Source of the DNA: Anastrepha obliqua
Taxonomy: Eukaryota > Arthropoda > Insecta > Diptera > Tephritidae
Direction: 5' to 3'
DNA: 64,000 bases
Assembly: GCF_027943255.1 (NCBI RefSeq)
Contig: NC_072896.1
Location: 117,273,879 to 117,337,878, forward strand
Every line of letters begins with the position of its first letter. Position 1 is the stretch's first letter. Below the pieces are notes generated by a model that searched no databases, was not told where the DNA came from, and worked only from the letters and a program-made list of their open reading frames with translations. Made by a program: the position numbers and the translations under genes. Shown here in pieces: positions 20,770 to 33,315 of this stretch.

Positions 20770-21325
20770 GCTCTTAATGCTCAGGTGTTACAGATGAATG
20801 GATTGCGCTATCGAGAAATGATCAATGATTTTTTATGGCCGGAATTGGATGGTATTGATCTGGACAACGTTTATTTTCAACAAGACGGCGCTACTTGCTA
20901 CACAAGCAACGAAACCATTGATCTTTTACGGGAAAAGATTCCCGGTTTCACGGTCCGTGTTATCTCTCGAAGAGGTGATCACAATTGGCCTCCAATTGTG
21001 ATGTTTTTCTTTGAGATCACGTGAAAGAGAAGGTCTACGCCAACAGCCCAGGGTCGATGCAAGACCTCAAAGATGGAATTCGTGAGGCTATCGATGACAT
21101 AGGGCAGCCATTTTGCAATTCGGTTATGGAGAATTTCATGAAAAGGATATTGTCCTATAGGCGTGGTCGTGGTGGCCATTTGCTTAATGTTATTTTCCAC
21201 TATTAATGGCATACCTTCCTCGTTATAATGAAATAAACATTCGATCATTTATATTAAAAAAACAGCATTTTTCTTTGAATATCAAAATAACACCTGTGTT
21301 TGGAAAACCCTATAGGTCTCACAAC
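20770..21325 (+). mobile_element. mariner-like element, 3' half
   Basis: The plus strand encodes NGLRYREMINDFLWPELDGI and DLDNVYFQQDGATCYTSNET (second catalytic Asp), then NWPPI with a short deletion that removes the third-Asp segment. It continues in a shifted frame as KEKVYANSPGSMQDLKDGIR and RGRGGHLLNVIFHY (stop 21204). The 3' end carries TCAAAATAACACCTG (about 21282-21296), the inverted form of the terminus seen at about 37.2 kb in the same family. Its 5' half is missing. Confidence 0.8.
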
Positions 21326-21329
21326 TACA

Positions 21330-24179
21330 GTTTTCGCGTTTTTAGATTATTTGATATGGTTGCATTCCGCGCTGCCGAATATAGCTCAAAAAGTAATCAA
21401 GATATCAACTTAAAATTTCACAAGGATATTCCTTAGCATATTGGCCTTTGCATTTACCTCAAATTTTCTATTAATTGTCACAAAAATATTATTTTGATCA
21501 ATTTGCTTATAAAGAAAAAGTACTTTTTTCTTTTTCACTTCAAATTTTCATTTTGCTTTTTTTCATTAAAAATAGGTAAGTGCAAAACGGCGTAACTTCT
21601 TTTAATGAAACAATTTCGTCTGGTTGATTTCAATTGATTCCAAGAGGCTGTATATTGTATTGCACGGCGCAAATTAAAGGAGCCACGTTTGAGCAGCTGT
21701 AATGCCGCCATTTTGTTTTTTTTTTATTCAAAAAAAATTTCTGTAAATTCATTAATATTTACTTTTTTAAGATAATAAATACTCTCAGTTTTTTGTTAAA
21801 ATTATTTAAAACTTTTTACCTGGAAGGAGGCAGCTCCCAGCTTAAGTGATAGAGCCATTATTTTATTTTGAAATATGTAAAGGGACTAGATTTTACGCAA
21901 AAAACGGGTGCACGATATTTTCGAATGAAAACAAATAGAGGCTGAGCACTAAATGAGTTTTTTCGCGTTCTCATTTCAAAAAATCACTAGAAAAGCTCTG
22001 AGTTCGTAATTTAGACCGCTTCATAGAACTGCATTCGATATAAAAAATAATGAATTGCCAATCCACTCAGCCTTGTAGCCTTCTAAAAAGTACCACCTGC
22101 TCTGAAAAAGCGCTCTTAGCTATTGCTGTCTTCTGCAACCAATATTTAACCTTTTTTGTTGACAGCAAATGAGGCACTCCAGTTCATAGCCTCTTGGCTA
22201 TGCATACATCCGCATATATGTATAAAAACGCGCACCCAAATGTGCATTGATACAAATAATGTATTGTCTGATAAAACAGATTTTTACACTCAATGAATTT
22301 GTTAAAATAAATTACAATGAATCCTTTTTTCACACGCAGCAAACACTTACCTACATACACGCGTAAGTATGAAGTCCAGCGCAAGCCACTCAACGAGCAC
22401 AGAGCGTCGGCAAACACCCACACAAAAGCCACGTGTGTGTGTGAACGCACTCATACGCACCGCCATTCTCTGCCGTTCTCTGTGCCAGCTCAGTGGTCAT
22501 GTGCACTCTTTTCACAACTCGTTGGACAGTAAAATGTTTTTTTTTTTAATGTTGTTGTTTTTGGTTTCACCAGGAATAACTGTAAGGCCTTAGGCGTGGC
22601 ATAAAAAAACAAACGCACGCAAATATGCCGTTATATCCTGTGTAAGTATTTTTCCCAGCGGCCTTTCAGTTTTTTCCCCAATATGGTTTTTATTTATATT
22701 TACACATTTTTTTTAATAAAACAAAGTAAAAATTTATTTATCTCCATTATGTTTCTTAATTATTGGTTGTGAAATATTCATAGGCTCAAATCCAGCTGTG
22801 AAAAAGTTATGAAAGGCGGCTTAAGCCTCAACAAAAAAATTAAAAATAAAACACAAAATAATGTGAAAAAATAAATGAAAATTCATATGTGCATATGCAT
22901 GTGTATGTGAGGACATCGCGCACAATTTCATGGGTCAATAAACTTTGAATAAATGCTTATCTGAGCACATAAATAAATACGAGTGCGCGTATGGTATGAA
23001 GTGGGCTCTGAAGGGCTGGTTTATACAGACCATTGAATTCTTTTGAGACGCAAATGAGATTATTTTTTCCATATATAAGAAATGAGTGCACTAAAAATGT
23101 ACTGACGCCGATGCTTATATGAGCAGTCTCTTACTTACTAATATTAGTGGAATATTCAAAGTTGTCTCTATAAAATATTTAAATTTTTTATTGCACTTTA
23201 CCAAGGAAAGAGCTCGCAATTCGCAAAATGGATTATTCAAGTACTAAATGAATGGCCCAAAATCTGTGAAGCTACATTTGACTTTTATTTCCATTGTATT
23301 AGCCTTTGTCTTATGACGATTAACCAATTTTTGGGAACCGAGTGAGATGGTGTCATTTAAAAAGTATGTGTAAAAGAAACCATAAACCTTGATAAATAAA
23401 TTGGGCTGGCATAATTTCGTGTGAGCTCGTTTTATCCTTCATAACTAAGAAACGAACACTCCATGGCCGCGGTATTCTGATATGTTCCATTATATATTTT
23501 ATTTGATTTGAATCGATCGTGTTTTAACCTGAGTGTCACGATGGTGGTGGTGGAGGTGTTGTCTGAGTGACACAACCCAGCCTCAATTAGCACAAAAGAT
23601 GACACTTTGATACACCAGTGGTAGAACCACTACTTTTTAGTCGACTTTTTCGTCGAACCGCCTTGATTTGACAATGAATCTGTCCATGTCGTCTATCTGC
23701 CAGTAGTTGGTTATTGTTGACGTAATTCTGAATATGTCTGCTCTAGACTTTCTTAAGGGGACACCTGTAAAATTTCGAAAAAAAATGTTTTTTAAGCATT
23801 TTATTCCGCGAATTTTCTTTTTCCATTTGTTTTAATTCATATAGAAATTATGACATTAATAAACGAAAAAAAATTTTTGTATTCAGGTTACTGACGCCGA
23901 TGCTACAATGCCTGCCAGTTGAGAAGCCCCGCTGCTACCTTCCTGGAAGAATTGAGTGCACATCCGCCGTTTTAAATGATTAAAGTAAAAAAAAAAAACA
24001 ATATTGTATTAATCTAATGTATAAATAAACTGTATGCCAATTTTGAAAAAAATATCTTGACTTCCTCATTTTATATAATTTTAATGAAAATCAGGGAAAA
24101 TATGGCCGTTAACAGGTATTTTAACCACTCGTTAGTTCTGAATTTGTTGAAATTTGGTCACATTTCTTTAGTTATTTTG
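21330..24179. other. AT-rich stretch, no gene seen
   Basis: No domain is recognisable in any frame. There is a TG/CA-type region at 22380-22480 and at 22880-22990. At 23756 a TTAA is followed by GGGGACACCTGTAAAATTTCG, which looks like the border of a short repeat, and A/T-rich MITE-like sequence follows to about 24130. Without another copy in the window I cannot confirm it. Confidence 0.45.
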
Positions 24180-24760
24180 CAGGTATCCGTGTAATTCCAT
24201 CTGTCAACGGACTGGTTCTGAAATATGGAGAAGATCTCCCTTGTGCGCATGCCACCTGTCTTGCCTATGTATGTATGGCCAGGCACCCAGATGAAAGTGA
24301 TGGCTGCCGTGTGCGCTAAAGCATTAAGTTCTTCTTTGCATTGTCTAACGATTATTGAATAGTTTGTAGTTGACTTTAAAGCTAAGATGATTGCTGGACT
24401 ATCAGAAAATATTCATATTTCAGGTAGTTTTTGTAGATGGTTTTTAATTATCCTACAAGCTTTCCTTATCCCGAGGATTTCTGCTTAAAAAATACTCAAC
24501 CGTTTCGCCAGGCGAAAAGTCTTGGAAGTTTCAAGGTCTTTCGAATACGCACTGGCGCCAACGCCACAATCCATCTTGGATCTGTCGGAGTAAAGTGCAG
24601 TTCTACTCTCTTTGGCTACTGAATTTAAATCCCAATCCTTTCGCGTGGAAAACTTTACCTTAAACTCTATTCTAAAGTCTAAGGTATCGGTAGTAAAATG
24701 TGATAATGTGCCAGATTTAGTAAGGAAATGCTTCGGTATCATTTATTTTGATTACTTGGA
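24180..24760 (-). mobile_element. RNase H LINE fragment
   Basis: The minus strand encodes most of an RNase H domain: ALYSDRSKMDCGVGASAYSK (first Asp), AEILGIRKACRIIKNH (Glu, after one stop), IFSDSPAIILALKS (second Asp) and ALAHTAAITFIWVPGHTYIG (His). It is truncated before the last Asp. Divergence is moderate and few frameshifts are seen. Confidence 0.78.
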
Positions 24761-24924
24761 AGGATTTGTAATTTGAAGGAATTGGCAATTGCATCACAAC
24801 AGATCTGTATCGGTCTGTGTCTTTTTTCGCCTTAGCATTGTGGATGGTATTTCACAGGATATCTTCTGGGAAATGATGAACCATTTAAACAGATTTATTT
24901 TATTTGATTTGATAGTAAATTTCA

Positions 24925-25110
24925 GTTCAGCGCAGCGAATAAAGATCCAGTGGCTGCGTTGTTTGGGTCATGTCGGCCGTATTGATACAAACGCGCCGAC
25001 TCCGAAAGTATTGGAAGTGGTAGCAGCTGCGTTGAAAAATCAGATAGGGAAGGACTTGGCTTCAAACTTGATTGAAAAGTTTGAAATATTGATTAAAATT
25101 GGTGCAGTTC
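24925..25110 (+). mobile_element. LINE 3' end (QRIKIQ-type tail)
   Basis: The plus strand reads SAQRIKIQWLRCLGHVGRID then TNAPTPKVLEVVAAA. It corresponds to QRIKIQRLRWLGHVVRM and TNAPALKVF in the LINE at 60.0-60.3 kb and to the tail at 46.9-47.0 kb. Only the last ~60 codons remain. Confidence 0.7.
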
Positions 25111-25864
25111 TTCTAATTTTTGCATGAAATCTGAAAATTTTTGTAAGATATTATAAGAGTATGTAATATCTTTTGTTTGAAATAGTGAAAAGTCCTTTAA
25201 TAATTGTGCCCCCAATTTCCTCTTTGAATTTTGCCGCACCACAACACTCACATACCCACAGGGTTACAGCTTAAAATCGCCTAACCATGACTTTTACAAA
25301 TATTTTCAAGAACTGGTCTCCCAAAGTAATACAGATTAATTAACCTTCCATAAACCGTTTTAATGACAAGAGAAAATGAGTAATTCACAACCATTTGTAG
25401 CCAGACCTTAATTTATTTTAATAAAAATTAAAATAAAAAACAAAATTAAAACAACTAAAGGAAAAATACTAAAAATATCTATCAGTTTTTAAATTTGTTA
25501 TATTTTCTTTGTTTTTCAATTGTGGAGAAAATTGTGAGGCACAACTAACAATAAATACATATAGACATACAAACGATCATATAAGTATAATATATTGCAA
25601 ATGTATGTGGTAATGCGGTCACCCAAATCAAAAGTAATTTCAAGCATGAAATTTTCAAAGATGGCGCAAAATGTGCAGCTTAAGAAACGAAAAAAAATCA
25701 AACGACACACAGATGATTTCCACGCCATCATCGACATCATCTGCCTCATCTACGACAGCTACATAAGTGGCAAACAAGTAAAAAAACAACCAGCAGTAAT
25801 ACTTAACTGCCGATATCTACATTATTCCAACACACCTGGCTGCATATATACATAAATGCATTAA
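25111..25864. other. AT-rich stretch, no gene seen
   Basis: No coding motif is recognised. The frames near 25516-25855 on both strands are short and featureless. Confidence 0.45.
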
Positions 25865-26800
25865 TACAGTACTGGGCAAAATTTAAGCACCACCTTGGTA
25901 AATTTTTTTATATTCATTCGTAGTTGAGTAAAAGCTCGAAGAAGGGCTTGCGGTCAGTAGAACAAACCAGAGGTCGCTGCGCTCAATAAAAGTGAATTAA
26001 GATTAAAAAAATGGCAAGAAAATGTATCTAAGTGAATTTAAAAATAAAATAAACCATGAAATTTATCAGATTTTCTTTTATTATAGAAGATGTATGGTGG
26101 AGCTGTTTTACTCTTAAGGCCAGGTTGTTCAAATTCTTAAGAGTAATTCCGATGACTGCAGAGCTCTTATAGAACTTTCCCCGAATCTTTAATTTCAGAA
26201 ATTAGTGCAACTACTCCTTTTAGAGCGATGTGGCAAAAAATTTCGAATGTGTCAGAATTTTTTAAACTTTATGACGCAAGATAAATAAAAAACCGCGACA
26301 TGAAGACTTCTTGATCAAAACCTTAATTCAGAACTATTCTACAACCTTTTCTAATTAAGAAAGCAATTCAATTTGGAAATTAGCTAATGAGCAAATAGAA
26401 GAAAGTGGAATTCGAAACATTCAGTTGACAACCAACAATAAAAAAAATAAACTGGAGAATATTGAAAAGGGAATAAAATGATCTGGTGTGACATCTTCTG
26501 TCAAAGAATTGGGTTAATTTAGAAAGTTTAAAGGAAAAATTATGAAAAATGCCCCAGCCAAAGATACTGGAATGCCAGTTGAAACAGAATTTAGTTTGAG
26601 CAACTAACAACTCTAAACTGTGTAAAGTCTGTTTTCAAAGTAATAGAAAAAATTTTCTTGAAGATTAAATCAAATCCAGCGCGAATGGGCAAGGAAAATG
26701 GCAAAATCCGGGAGGAAGACGAGAAGACATAAAAGTAGCCTGAAGTGAGATACTGTAGGATATTATTTCTTATCTAAGGCAGAGTGGGAGAATCGAAAAT
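25865..26800 (+). mobile_element. Decayed Tc1-like element (tentative)
   Basis: The left border TACAGTACTGGGCAAA at about 25868 is the kind of terminus common in Tc1 elements. Downstream frames give GGAVLLLRPGCSNS (about 26094) followed by pieces resembling the two-HTH region of a Tc1 transposase (SATTPFRAMWQKISNVSEFF). The rest is too decayed to follow and I could not find the right terminus. Confidence 0.4.
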
Positions 26801-26809
26801 AGTGGGAAT

Positions 26810-27535
26810 GCTTCTCAGGCTGCGGCGTGAACTCGTTCGCGGCCATTTTTTATTTGAGCTCGATAGCTCGTAAGATCTGTTAGGGCATGTCAATGCCTTA
26901 CGGCTACTAATTCATTGAGCTCTGTGAGAGTTTTTGAGTTCGAAGAGTTCTCGTAATGAATCTTGATCTTTGGTGAAGAGCGATTTGTTGCAAGTTGCGG
27001 TATGATTATGAGAAGGAAATTTAACGCGATTCGCTTAAACAATCCTCATGAATTGAATATTTTATTGGATTAGGGAACAAGTTTGTAGGGTTTTTTACCA
27101 AAGACTTTTATTTAAACAAAAAAAAGAGGTTGTATGTAAAGTCGGTTCACTGAAGAAAGCTTAACGTGACAACGTCATAAGAAAATACTGATGGAATGGT
27201 TGAATTTTTCAAAAGAAATTTTAATTTTATTTCTTTGATAGATACTTTGTATGGATATAGAGAAGAAGGCAAATGGAATCGCAATGAAATTGATCAAGTT
27301 ACATTAACACACTCAAGTAGGAGAGAGACAGATGTCGAATGTTGCCGAACGCGGGGACCGATTGTGCCTCTTTGTCGTTCGTTCCGCGCTCTCGCTTGCA
27401 GTTTAAGCAAGGCAACGACACATGAGCAAGATAACGACGCATTTTTTGGTGCGTGCAGTCGGCTACATCGAATTATAAGACGTTATCACGTCAAAAATAA
27501 TAATTATATCAATAAGTTAATCAATCATATATGCG
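26810..27535. other. Unexplained stretch with a GC-richer core
   Basis: Between 27300 and 27480 base composition is clearly less AT-rich than its neighbours. A frame of 162 codons starts at 27196 on the plus strand (SRRETDVECCRTRGP and onwards). I recognise no domain. It could be an element subterminal region. Confidence 0.4.
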
Positions 27536-27539
27536 CCAT

Positions 27540-28119
27540 TGCTGTTTACAAGCTCTTTCTACCTCTCGACCAATTTGTTTTCGCCTTTCCGCCAAAAATG
27601 GCCTGGTCTGCTGTCAAAGAAGTTGCTGAGCCAGTTTTTAATAACCTCTTTGTTATCCAAGCTAACGCCCTTTTTATGGCTTGACAGGGAGCGGAAAAGA
27701 TGGTAGTCGGCCGGTGGAAGGGCCCGAGAATACAGCGGATGCCAAAGGATTTCCCATTCGAGCTCTTGGAGTGCGGACTCAGTACAAAAAGCAGTGTTTA
27801 TGACCACGTGTTGCTCTCCTGGCGGTGCGGGACGTATCATCGACGTCAAAGTCGCCATTTTTTAAACTTTGCAAACCCTTTCCGTGCTGTGGACTTGCCT
27901 ATGGCATCTACTCCATACACGTCGCACATGTCTTCGGCAGCTTTTTGACCTCGATGAAAAGCATAGGAGAGCAGGTGTCGAAAATGTTGATCTTTGCCTC
28001 CTGTGTATTCCATTTCTAAGCCTCAAAACTAATACAGAATTAAATAACTCAAGCAAACAACTAACATAGTTTTGTGGAGCGTGAAGAGTTCTATCAAATG
28101 AATACCTACCCTTTGCCAA
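27540..28119 (-). mobile_element. mariner remnant (same family as 2.4-2.9 kb)
   Basis: The minus strand starts in the HTH region (QKAAEDMCDVYGVDAIGKST-like, spread over two frames near 27970-27890; ARKGFAKF). It then jumps by deletion to ALQELEWEILWHPLYSRALP with DYHLFRSLSSHKKGVSLDNK and FWRKGENKLVERW. The central part with the first two catalytic Asp is missing. The normally conserved SPDLAPSDYHLF reads SRALPPADYHLF, retaining the third Asp. Confidence 0.8.
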
Positions 28120-29735
28120 ACAGGAAACAAGTCATTGTTTATTAAAATAAAATATATGAACTTTTTCCCCAACCCAATACTTATGTAAGGCAAGTGCCAT
28201 AGGAATAATGGCTACGTTTCATCCATTAAATTTTCTTACTTAAAATGACTTTTCGATTTCACGTTTTTTTTCAGAAACAAAAAAAATATACGATATTCCC
28301 AATGTGTGCTTAAGTTTTGACTGCCGCTGTAAGCACTAACATACATGCATAAATACGTACAAACAAATAAAGCCACTGCCTTCAAATTCATCTCACCCTC
28401 CTTAGCTCAAGCACATCTCTGCTCAGTGCCACCTCCAGCAAGCAGCCACGCGACAATGTCTTTCACAGCGAATCAAATCGCATTGTAAAAGTACAACTTC
28501 CAATCAAAACTTAATTTGTGAACTGCGAAAGCTGCGCGAAAGGCAACAAACAAAGAAGAAGTTGCAACAACAAGAAAAATGTGCATCTACAGCAACAATG
28601 GCAATGCGCCCGCTCTGAACATGATACTGACAGCATCCATCTTCTGCTGCTTGTGAAACGACAACCACAGCCAAACAGCAACAACAATTACTTCAACTGC
28701 ATCTACAACATCAAATCTGAAATTACAAATTCAGCAAACGTACGCGAAATTATGCGAAATGTGTGTCTGTCTGTCAGTCTACCTGCTTGCCAGCTTACCC
28801 GCCTGCCTGCCTGCCTACTCCGCTGTTTCACTGTTGATCTGCGCTGCATTTGTGTGATGAATGCTTTTGTCTGTCTGCAGATGTGTAGCTGTCGTCGTCG
28901 TCGTCATCCTTCGATGAACTGCTTTGGCGGCTGTGTTGCCGACAAAACTTCTCATTCAATGGCATGTTGCTATTTTGCTGCCGTTATTATTGTTGTTGCT
29001 GCTATCTCGCGCTGCCATCTGCCGCTGTTGTGGCTGCTGCTCAAATTGGAAGAACCGCGCCTAAAGCAATGATTTTATTTTCATTTTTATTTTTTGAGTT
29101 TTGCAAAAAAAATTTACTTGTATTATATCTTTTTTTTTACATATTTGAGAAACACAAAACGTTTTTCTTTTTAATTTTTATGTTATTTATGCATTTTTTC
29201 ATATAATATTTTTTAATATTTTCCTGTGCCGCATTTTGCTGCACTTGTGGCAGACTAACTTCATTGAGCAGCAAACGAACTCCCCGACAGCGTTGATCGC
29301 AACTTCTGCGTCAATTTGGTGTAAGCACACCAAGAAATACATACATACATACACATTCCCACACACACACACAGCTGTAATAATCCAACTGGAATCTGCG
29401 ATGTAGTTAACAGTACATATCTTGTTTTCAGCCTAGCGACCATTTCGCGAGGTGCATTTCGAAACGTGACCAGTACGCGCATAATAACTAATCAAACCGT
29501 TTGGCGTTTTCGATTAAACATTTTCTGAAAAGACCTTTTAATTCTAATTAAGACTTTAAATTCTAAAAAAAAACGATTGCATTAAGTCCACAGTGGGAAT
29601 GAATTATCGATAAATTAGAATCTAGAAGACTCATAGCACCGACAAAAAGCCAGTTATTTTCTGCATATTCTCAAGACTCCGAAACAGGACCAGTTTTGGA
29701 GTCACGAGTAAAAATAGTGTGTTTTTTTTCATTTT
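28120..29735. other. Repeat-poor stretch with triplet and tetranucleotide runs
   Basis: A frame of 184 codons at 28518-29072 on the plus strand is built largely from CAA, CTGC and GTC runs (for example 28799-28817 and 28889-28907). I see no domain. CATA and CA runs lie at 29338-29373. The block resembles fly intergenic or intronic DNA. Confidence 0.5.
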
Positions 29736-29737
29736 TT

Positions 29738-30075
29738 CTTGTTCACTCCTCTCGGGAGTATAGGGCCTCGACAAGACTCTTCCATCGTACACGGTTCTGT
29801 GCTGTTGTTTTTGCACCGTTCCATGAGATGTTGGCATCTGCTAGTTCGCGTAGCATCGACCTTTTCAAAGTGTGTTTTGGTCGACAGCGACCTCTGCTCC
29901 CTTGCGGGTTTCAGTCCAGTGCCATTCTTGTGATGCTATTTGGTGTTTTTCTCAAGGGATACATCAATCGCCACTTTCTGCGTTTGATTTGCCTAAGGAT
30001 GGGTTCCTTCGTTCGTTAATCTCCACAGTGGGTCGTTACTGGTGGTGTTTGGCCAGAATGTTGATGAAGGATTGA
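29738..30075 (-). mobile_element. RTE-like LINE 3' end
   Basis: Read on the minus strand, it gives the same tail as 18.9-19.08 kb and 35.5-35.8 kb: FWPNTTSND-like, QIKRRKWRL-type, MALDWN then RRPLSTKTHFEKVDATRTSR in shifted frames, ending in the CTCCCGAGAGGAGTGAAC block (about 29738-29755 on the plus strand). Only the last ~110 codons are present. Nucleotide similarity to the 35.5 kb copy is high by eye. Confidence 0.8.
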
Positions 30076-30650
30076 AGAATTCATCAAAAATAGTGCGTTA
30101 TGCAACTCTAAAGTCTTCAAAATAGAGTAAAAATGGTGAGTTATGGGGGACTTGATATTGGAATGAAGCCAATATAAACCCTCTGTTAACTCAAATAGTC
30201 ATATCTTATTAGTTAAGCGAACGGAGTACTGTTGTGTCCACTAGTCTGTCCCAAATGATTTCCGTCTCTCTCCACCCCGTTTAAGGCTAATTCTCTTTCC
30301 ATCCTCCAAGCATCTATAGGAGCCTTCGGTGACATAAAATAAAGGTATATCTAAGCATCAAAAGTAACACGGCTGGTCAAAAGAGAGCTTTCTTACAGGA
30401 TATAACAAGACTACCATATTTTGCCGTAAAGTCTGTGAAGACTTATGGTCTTAGAAATAATCGTCTGGTCTTTCTTCAATAGGTGTCGGTCATTGGCATC
30501 CCCCTGACGGTTGTTAAAGGGCAATTACAGAACTTATTTCTTAGGGAAGCAAAGAAATGGAGCTTCATGTGCTATTTCAAAACTCTTTGACCCCAGTGTT
30601 TTTACGAGTCTCTCTCTCGAGTTAAGTCTTTGAACTGCTGGCAACAACAA
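30076..30650. other. Stretch without a recognisable feature
   Basis: I see no domain. Part of it may be decayed 5' sequence of the LINE that follows. Confidence 0.4.
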
Positions 30651-31215
30651 TTATGCTTCTATAAGAGTTTCTTAGACGACGTCATGAGCCAATTGACTCT
30701 GTAGGAAAGAGACATCGTCTGGAGTTTCACCAGACATCTTGACAACCCTCACAAACTCACTGGCATGCAAACAAAGGCTGGCAGACTAGTCATGCTGGTA
30801 TACACTGATACAAGACCAAAACCATGAGAGTTAACCATAATAAAGCAAGACATATAATGGTTTACGGTCTATCTCGGCTGCACTATTACCGCAGACGGCG
30901 AAGTAAATGAAGATGTCAACAGCAGGTTAAACCTAGCAGAGTCGGCTTTCGGATGAATGCATACAATATGGACGAGCTTAAAAATCTCCTGGCGCTCTAA
31001 ACTGCGATTATTGAGCTCATGTGCGAAGTCCATATTGTTTACGAAAGTTAAACATGGCTGGTCTCTAACACCATCATACAGAGGCTACAATCTTTTGTCA
31101 ACAAATACCTCCGCATCATCTGTAGAATATTCTGGCCGAACCCCATCAGCAACGACGCGCTGTGGAGATCAACGAATTCATGCTTTGGGAAATGAATCGC
31201 TGAAAGGGGTGAAGG
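30651..31215 (+). mobile_element. RTE-like LINE reverse transcriptase fragment
   Basis: The plus strand follows the 18.2 kb copy: DDVMSQLTL, IVWSFTRHLD, then a deletion that removes the FADD box, MQTKAGRLVMLVYT, YLGCTITADGEVNEDVNSRL, SLKISWRSKLRLLSSCAKSI, and sequence that on the nucleotide level continues to CCGAACCCCATCAGCAACGA (about 31137). The DWNPQG tail is missing. Multiple frameshifts occur. Confidence 0.8.
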
Positions 31216-32569
31216 ATAGAAAACCATGTCATCACATATTATATTAATTATGTGAATTATGACTTGACTATCGAAAGAAAGACTGGATTACTACAAATCT
31301 CCAGAATTTGAAGACGATTACCTCAGACTGAATTAGATACATCGCAAAAATCAGGAGGCTCTAATTTAAGGTAATAGAGTGTTGGTGTGAAGAACGCAAC
31401 AACCGAGCTTTCTATACAACTTGACATGAGCTACAAACCCCTTAGTGAAATCACTGGTAGTAAAGGACTGAACTAATGACATAAGAAAGCGATTTTCAGC
31501 TGGGTATATGAGCCCAATGGTGTATAGTCAAATTTAATAGCGCGTATGTATATATGCACTATATATGTGCTGTGAATGTAATTGTGAGACTCCTTGCAGA
31601 ACCGTCATTCACTCATCCAGCAAGCAGGCCATCCATCCATCCACCCAATCATCAATGCATCCACTTGCGCTGCCGCGTTCATTCATTACGTTGTTGCAAA
31701 GGAATAATGGCGGTCTCAAAAACCAGTGTCAAGTAGTTGGAATAGCTGGCGAAAAAGAGTACAATATAAATATATAGAAGTATATATAAAAGATATATAT
31801 GTATGTATGTATAGAAGGAAAAACATTTATTTGCTTGCAATAACAATATGGCTGTCATCAACAGGTAAGTGCAGCAGCAGCAACAGTCAATCAAATTTTA
31901 GCTCAAGTTGATTTCCTGGCAAAACGTAGCCATGCATTATTGTAGGAATAGGATAATTGCAAATAGCATAAGTACGTGCTGGCATTACAATATACAGGGT
32001 GTATGTATAGAGTGCTTTTTGGAGATATGTTCTTCGATGTGGGTACACCGTTAACGCATTTTACGAGTGAGAAATGTTCTGTGTTCAATATGTTTTGCCA
32101 TTTCATCTTGAAGGGAATTACATCAGAAATTGTTACTCTTGCAAATTGTTCAAATTAATTTCGAAGATCGTCCGGTTATATTCGCGTAACTTACTATGTA
32201 TGAGCTCGATCTAGGCTCAAACGCTGTGTGGAAAACTGTATTTGCCGGATTTGGAGTGTAGAGAATTCATGAGCCATTATTCCACATTAACTCATTATTT
32301 GGTTTTTTGGTGGAAACATAAAGTAATCTAAAATACATGACCCTCCTCATATCCCAGTTGATTGGCATTCATGTCTGGTTGGTTTCAAATGGTTTGAACC
32401 AGTCATAGCATACCGAAGGCGGGGCAATTCATTTATTGTAGTAAACCTTCAATAGGCGCAAAATTTTACATAGAAAACTTATGATTTTCTATACAGAATT
32501 GTAAAGTTAAAGTAAGCGACGTTAAAGCAATGATAGTAGGCCATCTTTGAGCCGAGTTTCAGTGAATTA
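31216..32569. other. Stretch with short repeats and a possible element terminus
   Basis: It holds a CCAT run (31627-31645) and a TATATG/TATG run near 31785-31812. TACAGGGTGTATGTA at 31992-32006, together with a minus-strand frame (TFLTRKMR), may be the 3' end of a mariner, but I could not extend it. No gene is seen. Confidence 0.4.
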
Positions 32570-33056
32570 CTCGTATTATAACTAAAGAAACGTGGCGTGA
32601 TACGACCTGTGCTTACATATGGCTGTGAACTATAGACGCTGAAAGCTAACGAGAATATGCACAAAGTATATTGAAAGAAGAAGGCTCCGAAAGATCTTTG
32701 GTCCGCTTGGACTGGAAGATGGCACTTATCGCATTAGGACAATCCCGAACTGGAAGACATAGTTAAGAAAGAAACTATAATAAGATTTATTAAGTCTCAA
32801 CGACTAAGATGGCTGGGACATGTGACTAGAATGCCAAGATAGCGATCAACGAAGAAGGGACTAGATACTCGCCCAATTGGAGAAAGATGAAGGGGACGCC
32901 CGAGGAAAATGTGGTAGAAGATGTGGAAGCTGATCGTAGGAAAATTCGCGTGCGATATTGGAGGGAATTGGCTGTAAATCGAGATCGATGTCAAGAAGCT
33001 GTGAAGGAAGCAATGGTTCCCCAAGGACTGTGACGCTAAGAAGAAGAAGAAATGGA
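32570..33056 (+). mobile_element. LINE 3' end with GAA-repeat tail
   Basis: The plus strand gives the thumb and tail: TYGCEL, then a region around GRWHLSH (frameshifted), ETIIRFIKSQRLRWLGHVTR, RGRPRKMW, and CQEAVKEAMVPQGL in a shifted frame, ending in AAGAAGAAGAAA at about 33041-33052. The WLGHVxRM and GRPRxxW motifs mark the C-terminus of endonuclease-RT LINEs. The 5' parts are missing. Confidence 0.78.
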
Positions 33057-33315
33057 CATAGTTTTGAAAATAATTTGCAGAATAGTTGCCACGCAATACC
33101 TTTTTTTACAATAATGTGAAGTAAGAAGCACTTAGTGAAAAATCGTAAATTTAACACTTTACCAAAAGCTTTTATTATTAAAATTTGTTCATAGTTTTTA
33201 TTAATTGACGTACCCTGCAACTAACTAAAAAAAATTGCCATACTTACCCAACATAGTTTTTTTAATAGTCTTTAAAATCGAGGATTAACTAAATAATAAT
33301 GCGCTTAAGTATCTA

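Noticed and set aside
23500..23760. Minus-strand frames faintly like an R1 LINE tail
   Set aside because: No knuckle or thumb motif could be placed; the resemblance was too weak to annotate.
23100..23904. A 16-base word (TACTGACGCCGATGCT) at 23100-23115 and 23889-23904
   Set aside because: One exact 16-base match is expected by chance at roughly this frequency in 64 kb, and the flanks do not match.
28518..29072. Open frame of 184 codons
   Set aside because: Built from CAA, CTGC and GTC repeats; no domain and no splice-like boundaries I could support.
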